A DNA stretch of 64,000 nt from Epiperipatus broadwayi (Eukaryota; Onychophora; Udeonychophora; Euonychophora; Peripatidae). Location of the stretch: the NCBI GenBank assembly GCA_028023455.1, contig JAQFVV010006273.1, forward strand, positions 4,290,142 to 4,354,141. The letters run 5' to 3'. Below the pieces are notes generated by a model, which was not told the DNA's origin, did no database searches, and saw only the letters and a program-made list of their open reading frames with translations. Below, piece after piece: positions 1 through 10,769 of this stretch. How positions within the stretch are numbered: the first letter of the stretch is position 1; each line of letters opens with the position of its first letter. The position numbers were made by a program, and so were the translations under genes.

Positions 1-40
1 AACAAACACACATATGTTTAATAAAACAAATTTCTCTTTT

Positions 41-280
41 TTCATTGTTATAATAGATTTCCACCAACAATAGAATTTTATAAATTATTATTTTTTTCGG
101 ATTATATGGAACCTCTTTTAAATGCTATCTCTTGGTAATATATAGAGATAAAGTGCTACAGTAAACATATATAAGTTTAAAAAAATAAAGTCTTATAAAT
201 TTCCTACTTTCTTTATTATAACAGACTTTCCATCAACCATTGAATGTTATAAATTAATATTTTTTTAACAAATTATATGG
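41..280. repeat. Diverged direct repeat, ~70-bp units
   Basis: A unit at 41-109 recurs at about 211-280. Both read as a pyrimidine-rich start, an ATAATAGATTT / ATAACAGACTTT block, a CCACCAACAATAG / CCATCAACCATTG block, a run of T, and end in ATTATATGG. The units are about 170 bp apart and clearly diverged, so this is an old duplication or part of a longer decayed element. No coding potential is visible in 1-730. Confidence 0.6.
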
Positions 281-730
281 TTGATATGTTATATTTTATT
301 ATAAAAAAAAGACAGATATTTATCAATAAAAATAGTAAACTGTAAATGCTTTTTGTATTCAAAAGGGAGAACGACTTTAAATGCAATTTAGAGATATAAA
401 TAGGACACATATTTTCATGTATTTAAAATTCTTTCAGTCTTATAACTTATACACTTTTTTTTATAAATTTATATACATATTGAGATAACTCATCAAGAAA
501 ATAAGTGACTTGTTCAGCTAGTTCTAATGTTTAATAAGTTTTGCAATAAACAATGGTCATTTCCTATTAGATTCTAAGATATTATATAGATCATTATTAT
601 AAACAATTTCAGACAGAGGAGCAAATGTTGGATCAAGAAAAATAGTAGAGGCAAAGTAATTTAAAACAATTTATATTTTAATTTACAGAATAGTGCTAAT
701 TTTATTCATTTTGAAACTATACAAATAAAA

Positions 731-990
731 AACAATGAGGATTGCCAATTCCTCAACAAGCTTTGTGATAAATGCTTATTAAGAAAAAGCATTTAAAATA
801 TCTTTATAAGAATCCCTCCCCAACCCCTGATTGTGGTTTCATGCTTTGGCACTCCTCAGAGAGGTGGCAGAGTAGCACAAAACCATAGTCAGGAGTTTGG
901 GGAAGGGTTCCTGACAGAGATATTTTAAATGCTTTCTCTGGCTAAGCATTTATCACAAAGCTTGTTGAGGAATTGGCAATCCTCATTGTT
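731..990. mobile_element. Fold-back (palindromic) MITE
   Basis: The segment starts with AACAATGAGGATTGCCAATT and ends with its reverse complement, AATTGGCAATCCTCATTGTT. Pairing continues inward through AAGCTTTGTGATAAATGCTTA, AAGCATTTAAAATATCT and CCCAAACTCCTGA-like blocks to an apex near 855-865. The whole 260 bp is therefore one almost complete hairpin with arms of more than 100 bp. There is no ORF. This is the form of a fold-back MITE or an inverted duplication. Flanks are AT-rich and I see no convincing target-site duplication. Confidence 0.85.
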
Positions 991-1774
991 TTATAACTTA
1001 CAAGCTTAAAATAATAGGATCATGTGATCTATGACTCTTATACAAATAAACATTTAAACAGAAAAATTTGTAACAATGAATATTATGTAATAAATGAGAT
1101 GGCTCTTCTAGTGCTGTTACTAAAAATTAATTTGTCTGCTCTCTAATTGTAATGTTTGATCATTTTTGAAACCAGAGAATAGAATTTCCTATTGCAATCT
1201 AAGATATTGTCTAGAAAACTATCATGAAACACTTCAGACAGAAAAATTAATGTTGTGTTAACCAAGATATTTATTTCTTGTAATAGCACTTAAAGAGTCA
1301 TTTTATTCATTATGAAGTATAAGTAAGTATTCATCATTGCATATTTTATCATTTGAATACTTACTACAAAATTTAAAATGTGTAAACATAGTTCTGTTTT
1401 GTAAATTAAAATATAAATTGTTTAAATTTTTTTTTTCATTATTATCATATATATTATATATAGTGCATCCCGCAATAATATCTGCTATTAAAGGCTAAAA
1501 TTCAATTTCAATTTATGGAGATAGAAATTTTATAATAATGAGTTTTATGAATTATTAGTTCTAGCAAAAATAGCTAGATATCAGAAGCTACAGCAGGAAA
1601 AAAAGTAAAGAAAGGAAACTATTTTCAACAGTCAAATAAAAATCAAGCAGAGTTGAAAGTACGTTATCATGCTTGTGCCACATTGACATAATAATTATAA
1701 TGTGAAAAAGAAAATTCTATTTATATATAATTTTATTAAATTTTCATTTTTACACATATGTAACTTTATATTTT
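991..1774. other. AT-rich DNA, nothing recognised
   Basis: No ORF, RNA gene or repeat border could be supported here. It may hold decayed 5' sequence of the Penelope-like element that follows. Confidence 0.5.
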
Positions 1775-1939
1775 GATAACAATTCTGCTGTTTACATTCA
1801 CATAAATAGATTTAAGCATGGGGATTTTGAAATAAAGCCTTTGGAATGTATTAAGTCATACAATGAAAGGATGATAAAGGAAAGTATGTACATTAATGAA
1901 ATAAAACCAGAATTAAATAGGATGTTAATAGAAAAATAG
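1775..1939 (+). pseudogene. Penelope-like element, GIY-YIG C-terminus
   Basis: The frame ending at the TAG at 1937-1939 reads NNSAVYIHI, a stretch around HGDFEIKPLE, then SYNERMIKESMYINEIKPEL and N. An HxxxxxH-like stretch followed by 'R-I-x-E-S-x-x-I' and a terminal 'PELN' is what the end of the GIY-YIG endonuclease domain of Penelope-like retroelements looks like. Upstream sequence in frame is low-complexity, so this is a 5'-truncated, decayed copy. A hammerhead-like hairpin lies about 240 bp downstream, where PLEs usually carry one, which supports the call. Family assignment is from memory of the domain; a profile search would settle it. Confidence 0.55.
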
Positions 1940-2178
1940 AAAATAATAGGTTTTTAATTAAATGTTTTAAAGGATATATATATAGTTTTTTTTTTAAAAA
2001 AAAAATGAAATAAAATGTTTGTATTTAGGCTGTGGTTGTTTGTAATAGAAAAGGGGAGTGGGAGATAAAGTAAATTTTTGGTTATGAATATATTTTGTAA
2101 TTTTTAATTTAATATTTTTCCTTTTTTTATTTTTTTGGAATATGTGATGTTTATTATTATATATATTATTTTAGTGTA

Positions 2179-2215
2179 CCTTGAAAAAGACTATATGAAA
2201 TAGTCGAAATGTTGG
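2179..2215 (+). ncRNA. Decayed hammerhead-like hairpin of the PLE
   Basis: The sequence has a 6-bp stem, GACTAT at 2189-2194 with ATAGTC at 2200-2205 around an ATGAA loop, followed at once by GAAAT and GTTGG. Upstream, CTTGAAAAA stands where a hammerhead would have CTGATGAA. Stem, GAAA(C/T) and GTT spacing matches the minimal hammerheads in PLE terminal repeats, but the CUGAUGA box is broken, so this copy should be inactive. Confidence 0.5.
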
Positions 2216-2239
2216 ATTTTTTTTTTCAGCATTAAAATC

Positions 2240-4278
2240 ATATAAAAAGCAAGTTTTAAAAAGAAGGCATTTGTTTGTTTTATTTCTATTTTGATTTTAT
2301 TGATTTTTTTTTGTAAATTTTTAAAACAAAATAATCAAGTAAAACTTTGTTGACATCAGAGACTAAAGAGAATAACCATATTTGCTTCAAAAACTATCAA
2401 AACTTATTACTTCAATATTTTTTTTATAATTACAAGCTCAATTTTAATTTTTTTAAAAAGTTTTATTCTTTGAAGGTACATTTTAGTAAGATATCTATGA
2501 AGTATATTAAATTTCAAAAAAATATATTTATACTTGCCCCAAAACAGTTTTAGTAAGTTGTAGACTCTTGACAATTCACTCATGTATATTTCTGTTTGTT
2601 AATATTTTATTTTTAGAGTATTTTCATTTATTGAATTCATTGACTTTTTAAAAAAATTTATTTTCCAATAATATACAACAGCATTGATGGGTTCTATTGA
2701 TAACAAATGATCACAGCTATCTCATCCATTGCTTAAAAATAAGCATTTATAAAATAGTCTAGGGTTCAAAAATATTGTCAAAATAATGTAATCCCGATTG
2801 ATGAAATATTTTAAAAATGCATTCTATGTTTGTATTATTATAAATTTTTATACAGTTATTGTAAAATAAAATATTTTGAAATGGCTCCATATATTTACAA
2901 AATATACAGAAAAGTCAAAAAACTAGTACTACCGAAGGGCAAATTAAAAATAATAAAGATAATATAAATAATGGTTAAATTTAAAATTCATTTATCATTC
3001 ATAAATATGACATATATTAATAATAAATTCAAATATTTATTGCTGGAGTATTCATTATAAGTTTAAGTACCTGATGACATCAAATTGGATCAATGATTTA
3101 TGCATCTTGAATTCTCGAATGAGCCACCCTAACTCCTCAAAATCATATGGAGCAATATTAAACATTTAAATACTTCAATAATGATTATTAAAAATTACAC
3201 TACCAAGTTTGAATGGTTTTATTGCTTGGAGAATCCATAAAAAGTTTTGGTACCATAAGTGATGGAAAGGAGACATGATCGATAGATTTTGAGATCCAAA
3301 ATCTCTCAGTTTACCACCACATTGAACTATTCAGGTCAGCAATGACAAGTATTTTATATTCAAATAATATAAAAAAAGTATTAAATGTTTTAGAATGCTA
3401 TTTTTAAATATGTCTTTGAAATCACTATGAAAAAAAAAATTACAACATCCTAAAACATTTTTAATGAAGAACAAATATTTACTACTACTTTTGAGACGAA
3501 GAATAATTTATTTAAAAAAGTATAAAAGACTTATTGTTGCTAATTCAATATATAAAAACTGTCATAAATAAATAAATAAATCATTCTTCTTGGATTTCAC
3601 TGTGAAATATTATTTTTATTTTTAACTACTTGCATTACAGAATTATATTCCTGTACAAAAATAAATATTTTGAATATTATTACTGTGTAAAACAAGATGT
3701 GTGTGTTTTTAAGGCAATTAATAAACAAATTTCCTTTTTAATCTTTCATTTAACTTATAATTAATATTGAAAAAAATTAATAGAAAAGCAAATGAATGCC
3801 ATGATGTTGCTGGAATATGAGTCCTCTGATTACAAGTTATTCAACACCCAATTGAAAATGTCCTGAAGATTTTTTACAGCACTATTGTCATATATAATAT
3901 CATTTATATATATATTGGACATTGTTATATAAAGTTAAAAAATAAACCATGGGCATAAAATTACATAAATCTTTCATAAAAGTAAAAGCACATACATTTT
4001 AGTACGGATAAAACACCATATATATAAAATCTTTAGTTCCATGACCTCTACAGATTTGCGAATTTTTAGGAACTCATGAAATCATTACTCCTCATTGTAA
4101 ACTCAGTCTGATAAGATATTTTAAAAAATATGTAACTTCTTGCTATTAGATTTATTAATTTATAGACATTTACTGAAATTTTTTTTTTTAAAAAAAATTT
4201 GATTGCAAACGAGGGTACAAATTTATTTATTGTAAATAATTAAAGATCATCTTTGAAATTACCTCATTGAAAAAATTA
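2240..4278. other. AT-rich DNA, nothing recognised
   Basis: About 2 kb without a supportable gene. The short ORF at 2347-2553 is low-complexity Phe/Lys/Asn-rich and has no family resemblance. No repeat borders were found. Confidence 0.5.
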
Positions 4279-4530
4279 AAAAGACTGAAATGGAGTTAGG
4301 CTGGACATATTGCTAGAAGAGATGATAATAGATGGACAATTGAAATATTAAACGGGATCCCAAGATATTGTAAAAGACCCAGAAAGAGACCACATGTGAG
4401 ATGGATGGATGAAATAAGAAAGTATACAGGGGTGATGTGGAGAAAAGAAACTAAAGATTGGAGATGGATTGAACTTGGAGAGACCTTCATCCTGCAGTAG
4501 ATTGATAATGGTTGATGATGATGATGAATG
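4279..4530 (+). pseudogene. RTE-type LINE, ORF2 C-terminus and tail
   Basis: The frame 4279-4500 reads KRLKWS, a TAG stop where Trp is expected, then AGHIARRDDNRWTIEIL, a basic RPRKRPHVRW block, MDEIRKYTGVMW, and LGETFILQ before a TAG stop. This follows the well-known C-terminal pattern of RTE-clade LINEs (KWxWAGHIARR-DNRW ... RPxxRWxDD ... AGxxW ... LGEAYVxQ). It is followed by a TGATGATGATGATGAATGG tail, the simple-repeat 3' end expected of this clade. The copy is 5'-truncated and has one in-frame stop, so it is dead. Confidence 0.8.
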
Positions 4531-5022
4531 GAAGCTTTAGAATAATATGTATTAGTATTAATGATACTCTTCCTGTGCAACCATATTTTTGATTTTAGAA
4601 TTGACCACTAATGTATAGACTGTGAAAGAAAAAATTAACTTCACTTTTTGGTTAAAATTACTTGTAAATTGTAATAAGACAATCAATGTTAGAATATATA
4701 AGCCATAAATTTAAATAAAGGATATGGTAAAGATGAAAATAGATCTGTTAAAAAATTAAGATATTGCAAGTTGACAAACTAAAATGGACTTGACTAGAAG
4801 TTTTTAGGTGAAAGCTACAATCATGGGAAGCAGATCAATAAAAAATGTGAATGAATGTTATTAAACCATTAAGCATCACATGATCACCATCTCTTATACT
4901 AGCACATAATTGTTTACAAACAAGGCAAAACTCTCCATTTCAGTAGTGCCATCCTGTGCCAACCAGAATAATCAATGAATGCCAGAAGGCTTGTGCATAA
5001 AATCCCTATCTAATGCATACTT

Positions 5023-5082
5023 GTCCAATATCCCTAGACTAGTTTTTGGCTTGGGGCCTTCATCAGTGAGGAGCTTTGGATC
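5023..5082 (-). ncRNA. Hammerhead ribozyme motif, copy B (mutated)
   Basis: Read on the minus strand: ATCCAA (5082-5077), CTCA, CTGATGA (5066-5060), a GGC...GCC stem II, AAAAC where GAAAC is required (5046-5042), ACTAGT, then GTC (5039-5037) and a TTGGA block that pairs with TCCAA. The essential G12 is replaced by A, so this copy should not cleave. Confidence 0.6.
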
Positions 5083-5845
5083 TAAGAGCACTGCACCTAG
5101 ATCTTAGAATCTAATGCAACCCTCCAGCAAACACCTTTTATCTTTACTTAACTATAAAACTATGAGAATGAAATTGAAACACAAAAATATTTTCACTCTA
5201 AGCTCAATAGCTTATATAGTCATATGGGTCTGAACTCAATTCAGCACCCATACATTTTAGTGTCTTTGACTCTTTAACAACCATAACCACCACTATCCTA
5301 TTAGGCAGGATTGATGTTAAACCATTAAGCATCACATGATCACAATCTCTTATACTAGCACATAATTGTTTATAAACAAGGCAAAACTCTCCATACAGTA
5401 GTGCCACCCTGTGCCAACCAGAGTAATCAATGAATGCCAGAAGGCTTGAGTAGGCATTAGATAGGGATTTTATGCACAAGCCCTTCTGGCATTCATTGAT
5501 TACTCTGGTTGGCACAGGGTGGCACTACTAAATGGAGAGTTTTGCCTTGTTTATAAACAATTATGTGCTAGTATAAGAGATGGTGATCATGTGATGCTCA
5601 ATGGTTTAACATCAATCCTGCCTAATAGAATAGTGGTGGCTATGGTTGTTAAAGACCCAAAGACACCAAAATGTATGGGTGCTGAATTGAGTTCAGACCC
5701 ATATGACTATATAAGCTATTGAGCTTAGATTGAAAATATTTTTGTGTTTTCAATTTCATTCTCATAGTTTTATAGTTAAGTAGAGATAAAAGGTTGTTGC
5801 TGGAGGGTTGCATTAGATCCTAAGATCTAGGTGCAGTGCTGTCAG

Positions 5846-5906
5846 ATCCAAAGCGTTTCACTGACGAAGGCCACAAGCCAGAAACTAGTCTGGGAATATT
5901 GATTGA
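5846..5906 (+). ncRNA. Type I hammerhead ribozyme motif, copy A (intact core)
   Basis: The core is complete: CTGACGA at 5861-5867 (position 7 may be any base), GAAAC at 5881-5885 and GTC at 5888-5890, with predicted cleavage after 5890. Stem II is GGC 5869-5871 with GCC 5877-5879 around a CACAA loop, closed by an A-A mismatch. Stem III is only AC/GT with a TA loop (ACTAGT, 5884-5889), the very short form seen in PLE and retrozyme hammerheads, which normally work as dimers. Stem I pairs TTCA 5857-5860 with TGGG 5891-5894 using G-U pairs, then an internal loop, then ATCCAA 5846-5851 partly with TTGATT from 5899. In the family consensus the outer helix is ATCCAA/TTGGAT, a perfect 6 bp. Activity is inferred, not shown. 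Confidence 0.7.
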
Positions 5907-6025
5907 GTAGGCATTAGATAGGGATTTTATGCACAAGCCTTCTGGCATTCACTAATTACTCTGGTTGACACAGGGTGGCACTACTATATGGAGAGTTTGG
6001 CCTTGTTTATAATGCATGTTATTAA

Positions 6026-8130
6026 CAAATAATTATTGTAAGTACTGTTATTGCAAGTAATACTGAGAGATCTTAAAAACAACAAGAAAAATGATAATAG
6101 ACAAATGAATTTATTATATTATAAAACAAAATAATTCATTGTAGTTTCCTACATGGATTGATGCAATAGCAGATTCTGGATTTCAAATTTCAGGAAATAT
6201 AGCCAAGTTTCTGAAATTTAAATTTCTTTTCAAATTTCTTACAAATAATCATTTGATGATGATGATCATTATTCTTATTATTATTACTATTGTTTATTAT
6301 AATATCATAAAATGCTCAAGCTTAACAATAATAATATGAAAAGCTCCAATATTATAACACTATATTTGGAATTATGAAGTGTAAAAAAAAATAAACAAGT
6401 GACATACTATTCAATTAAAAATATTTTGTTAGTATTGAATTAATGCATAATAGCCCATCATCAATACGTTGTAATCATTAAAAAAAAAGAAAACTCTCTC
6501 TTTTTAGCTTCTGAGTTTAAACTGTGGTAATAATCATGCTTACCAGTAATTCATATGTGTTATATAAAATGTATACAACCTTTCAATGTAATATATAAAA
6601 ACTTTGGTTTAGTAAATAAAAAAAAAATGAATTACTTATCAGCTAGTAATGGAAGACAAATTTTCACTAATTTTTTGTGTGCATGTTTATTATTTTGAGA
6701 TAATAAGCATATATAAATATTATGATAACTTTTTAAATAGAGGATAGACTTAAATGTTGAGGTAAAACAGAAACTCTAATGTAGAGCTGTTTATAACAAA
6801 TTAAAAGACAGGGCATTTCATCACAGTAAAATAAATTCTGAAATTAAATTTAACAAATTTTATTTTATTTAATTATTTGCATGAAAGTGAGGCATGAATA
6901 TCCTATGAATGTTAAGGTATATTTCATTTAAGGATACTCTGTAAAATTCTAAAAGCTTAATAATAACGTTATAAGATCAATGCGCTTTTTAATTTACTGG
7001 ATATTATACTGTAAATTCCATTAATATATATATATAAAAGAAAAAACATGTCTTAATTAAACAAGACATGGAAAATAAATGAACAATACAAGATTCTCTA
7101 AAAATTATTTTATAATAAACATGAGTATGTTTTTTATGGGGGGTGTCTGAACATTTGTATTATAATAATTTTTTCAAAAATATCTTAAAGAAATGCAATA
7201 TTAACTTAACATTGAGAAAATATATTTAAGGGCATTACAATGAAAAGCTGCAATTATATAAAGTATTGATGTCTGACATACAGAAAAAAATACTGCAGAG
7301 GTTAAATGTCAGTATCGTAAAATATTATTTAAACAGAAAAATGGACTGACATGTTTAATATGCTTGTATAGATGTGTTTTATGGATTGAATTATACATTC
7401 ATCTCTGGTGTCTTATTATTTTTTATCTAAAAAGACCTTACTCATTTGCAAATGGCTGCTGCCAATGATGATTAGCAAAGACCAAATTACTTCACTGATA
7501 TTCATTAAATAAGTGTTTTCCTTTCATAATCATGAGATTTGTTGTAACAATCTTATCTACAAGGCTTGGATTCTTACTCAAGTTTAAATTATTCGAAAAT
7601 TAATATTTTAATTTAGACAAATATTTTTAATCTCCAGAATTAAATTTGTCATAAAAGTTTTTACTGGGAAATTGTTAAAAAAAATTGTAACAGTATTTTT
7701 ATTAAAAAAAATCTTTTCAAAATAAAAAGTTTTTTCAAAAAATAAATCTACTTTTTCATTGGTTACTACCAGTTATGTTTGATTTTTTAAGGAATCAGCT
7801 AAATTATAATGACATTCTATAATTAACACTTCACTGCAAATGAATTTTTTTTTATGTAGCACCCAACACGTGTTATATATTTATCATAAGAAGTAAGAGG
7901 AAAAGTAATCATTGCTGTAAATTTATGCAAAATTAAATAATAAATATTGAGCATGGGTTAATATCTCATTTAACAGTTACACTTTTTAATTAAAATTAAT
8001 TAAAAATTAATGGTAAATAGATATGATTAATATAGTTATTTATAAAGTGTATTCAATTGATAATATATATATAAAACAAGCATTGTTTTTTGATAATATT
8101 TGGTATGTAAATAATAGAAATATTTTGTCA
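6026..8130. other. AT-rich DNA, nothing recognised
   Basis: No gene or classified repeat seen. It has short runs of TATA and GAT/ATT triplets (for example 6255-6300) and short T- and A-runs typical of this genome. Confidence 0.5.
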
Positions 8131-8131
8131 A

Positions 8132-8250
8132 GCATTGGTGGTTGAGAGGTCAGTGACAGCTGCTTTACAAGCAGTTTCCCGGGTTAGTAGGTTCACTTTC
8201 CGGCTGATGCTGTGACACATGAGGAAAAAGATATAGGAATATTTTTCTAA
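8132..8250 (+). mobile_element. tRNA-derived SINE, family 1
   Basis: The 5' part has a tRNA shape: GCATTGG start, TGGTTGAGAGGTCA as an A-box-like block, CTGCTTTACAAGCAG as an anticodon-arm-like hairpin, a degenerate B box (GGTTCACTTTCC), and CTGATGC as the acceptor end. It continues into GTGACACATGAGGAAAAAG and GATATAGGAATATTT, a tail shared with the copy at 62790. This is a pseudo-tRNA in a SINE and not a functional tRNA gene. Confidence 0.75.
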
Positions 8251-8954
8251 TCAATTCTTAATACAAGCAATTGCTACAAATAGCAGTTAAAATTTAATAA
8301 TATTGAAGAAAGATAAGATAGTTCATTTACTTAATGCCTGGAAAAATCTTCATTGTAAAATTATTTAATTATTCTGAATCAGCTAAAATATGAAGTAAAA
8401 TTTTCACTAGTATAATGATACTTTGATGTGACCTAAAATTCTAATAATTTTAATATAAATATTGCTATTAAAATTAAGGAAGTTATTTTAGCATTATTTA
8501 ACGATGGCTTATGTATATATTTAAATAAATATAACAGTTATCACTAAATCTATGAGAAATGCATTATTTTTTAATAAATAGTGATTTTTTTTGTATGACA
8601 AATTATCTGACATTTGTATCTTAAATTATTAAATTTTTTGTACATAGAGATAAGCATTGTCAATTTATAAATTTAATCTTCACTGCTAGTATCCCACTGA
8701 CAAAAAAATGTTAATTTACAAGAAGTCACACTCTGACGATATTTGTCATACTCTCATTTGATTTTTAATTATATATTTTAGAAAGTTTTAAACTTAATTA
8801 CTGTATATTATTCATCCAGATGTATATATATTATTTTTTAATAGAAAATATTCTTTTTCTGTCAAACGTTGTTTAATTGGCTTTATTGTTGTTTTATTTA
8901 AAAATGCAATTGAATTAAAAGTGCATAGATAAACATATTATTAAACTTTAATTA

Positions 8955-9056
8955 TAGTTAGCATCTATTGATTACTCTGGCTTGCACGGATAGTTAGCAT
9001 CCATTGATTACTCTGGCTTGCACGGAGTGGCGCTATTGTTTGGGTAGTTTTGCGTG
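8955..9056 (+). repeat. Hammerhead-repeat fragment with 36-bp tandem duplication
   Basis: TAGTTAGCATC(T/C)ATTGATTACTCTGGCTTGCACGGA occurs twice in a row (8955-8990 and 8991-9026). The second copy continues into GTGGCGCTATTGTTTGGGTAGTTTTGCGTG, homologous to the TGGCACTACTATATGGAGAGTTTTGCC block of the ~456-bp family. The fragment lacks the ribozyme part. Confidence 0.7.
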
Positions 9057-9458
9057 TATAATAATGCTAATGATATTATTATAATTTCTTTTAAAGTGTA
9101 CGATATTTATTACATCACCAAAGAAACAAAATAGTAAATAGGTAAAACTTTTTTATATATAAAAATGCTTTAAAATATATTTACTTGCTATTTTAATTTT
9201 GAAAGATATAATTAAGAAAATATATTATGTAAATATATATTTTTAATAAACGCATTAAAAATTTAAATTGAATATCTGTTTTTAATAGATTAAAAAAAGG
9301 GTTTTTTTCCCCCCAAGAAATAGTTGTTTGATTAAATAATTTGGTTGAAAAGTTAAATGTAGCAATCTTTATTAAAAATGGATGAGAATCGAACATAGAA
9401 AAATAAAAATAATAAGGCTTTTCAATTTTATATTGTACTAATTAAAAAAAAATCTTAC

Positions 9459-9537
9459 CCATTGTTTTAAATGTATCTTTTCTAAAGTTATCCAAATATC
9501 TGGGTCCTCATGATGATTAAACGGATCTAAATTATGT
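9459..9537 (-). CDS. ABCC4-like transporter, exon 5 of 5 seen (NBD2 after Q-loop)
   Basis: This 79-nt exon follows an AAAAAAAG acceptor and ends at TGG followed by GTAAGA. Its first base completes the Arg codon left open by the 24731-24890 exon. It encodes HNLDPFNHHEDPDIW and then ITLEKIHLKQW, matching the 'R-x-NLDPF...D-x-x-(I/L)W-x-ALE-x-V-x-LK' segment between the Q-loop and the signature motif of ABCC-family NBD2. NLDPF is intact. The next exon, with the ABC signature and Walker B, was not found in 1-9458 and probably lies beyond the left edge, given introns of 9-15 kb. The short exon is easily missed but its phase and motif make it secure. Confidence 0.85.
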
Positions 9538-9889
9538 CTTTTTTTAAAATAAAAAAAAATTACAAAAATGTATTATAATGTATATATTAAACAAATGGTT
9601 TTTATAAACACATTTTTAAAATAGGTGAATAAATGTAAAACTAAGTTGTATGAAGGAAACTAGAGTGCAAAACAATAATCAATCTAAGCATTAAAGCTAT
9701 TCATCTTCATGACAGGTCTATTTCATCACTGTTGCCCTCTCCTCTGCTAAATATTGAGCATATTTAAAAATCTGGAACTTAAACTTTTATATGGCTACAT
9801 CATTTGATAAAATAATCAGAATACAAAGTACATTATTAGGGGTAAATATTTTTCACAATGATCCACCAAATATAAATAAATAAATAAAA

Positions 9890-10042
9890 ATATTAATATC
9901 ATTTATGTTTTTTACAATGCTTTTTACAATATCCTCTGTTGACGATTTCAATTGCCCCAGCAATCTTCTTTAAAACTTCTACATATATTTCTATTGTAAA
10001 AAGCATTATAAAAAGTAATAAAGAACATAAATGATATTAATA
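9890..10042. mobile_element. Short MITE with ~40-bp terminal inverted repeats
   Basis: ATATTAATATCATTTATG at 9890-9907 is matched in reverse by CATAAATGATATTAATAT at 10025-10042. Pairing continues inward (TTTTTACAATGCTTTTTACAAT against ATTGTAAAAAGCATTATAAAAAG). The centre, with CTCTGTTGACGATTTCAATTG, is unpaired. No ORF. Confidence 0.75.
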
Positions 10043-10765
10043 TTATATTGATTTGGCAATGCAATAACAAAGATAAAGTTAAATATAAATATACTATGCA
10101 TTGATCATCAACAAAATAAATGATCTACTTTCTGAATCACCTGTAAGACAATTTTCTTAATATTGCCTTAGCTTATTTTGTTTTCTACATAATTTAAAAA
10201 AATCTAAATAGTAGCATTTTTTTAGCATCTAGACTGATTGACTCATTACTAGGACTTGTGTTTGAATAATTCTTAAACATGTAATGTGTGTGTATATATA
10301 TTTATATATATATTTTTCCGATTAGAAGATTTTTATTAAAGAAATTGCTTTTTATCTCAATACATTTTTCTATTAATAATAACTTAGAAAGTAAATTATA
10401 TACATATATGAACAGATAATTATAAATTACAGTGATATCTTTATAAGATTGCAGTCAGGAATGAAAAGAACTAACGAGTGCTTCATATGTTACAGCCATG
10501 ATGTGTACTATGTTTTCTGATGAAGATTTGAAGGAGTAAGGCTCTTGTAAAGCTATTCAGATATAGAAATCAGTTTTCATTTATCATCAAATTCACTCTT
10601 CGGTGTGAGAAGTTGATCCCTTCCCTTGCTCTTAGAAAGCTTTCGCATTATATATTTTTCTTGCTGAACGAAGGTAGTATTAAATACAATTTTACAATGG
10701 GTATTCCAAAAAGTGTTTACTACAAAGAGAGTCTGACAATGAAAAAGATTCTTGTCTCAATATTA
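10043..10765. other. AT-rich DNA and probable LINE 3' UTR
   Basis: No gene seen. The part nearest 10765 is likely the 3' untranslated region of the antisense LINE fragment that follows. A short (TG)(TA) run lies near 10285-10310. Confidence 0.4.
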
Positions 10766-10769
10766 TTTT

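Larger units (their letters stand above)
4861..6015. mobile_element. Inverted array of the ~456-bp hammerhead repeat
   Basis: Two arms carry the same repeat in opposite directions, meeting near 5451. The left arm (about 4861-5451) is antisense and the right arm (about 5452-6015) is sense. Within each arm the repeat is tandem with a 456-bp period: TTAAACCATTAAGCATCACA at 4861 and 5317 on the left, and GGCATTCA(T/C)T(G/A)ATTACTCTGG near 5489 and 5945 on the right. The structure is bracketed by ATGTTATTAA at 4855-4864 and 6016-6025, which looks like a target-site duplication (its TTAA overlaps the repeat start), so the inverted dimer may have integrated as one unit. The ORFs in it mirror each other and are not genes. 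Confidence 0.8.

Noticed and set aside
3068-3110. CTGATGA followed by a GC-poor stretch, checked as a further hammerhead
   Set aside because: There is no GAAAC at the needed distance and no pairing stem II.
5204-5722. Mirror-image ORFs on opposite strands, ending in the same ~45 residues
   Set aside because: They arise from the inverted hammerhead-repeat arms; other copies of the family have stops and frameshifts, so there is no protein conservation.
1-9458. Exon with the ABC signature motif and Walker B of the transporter
   Set aside because: Looked for the antisense of GQRQ and DEAT motifs by eye and found none; presumably left of the window.
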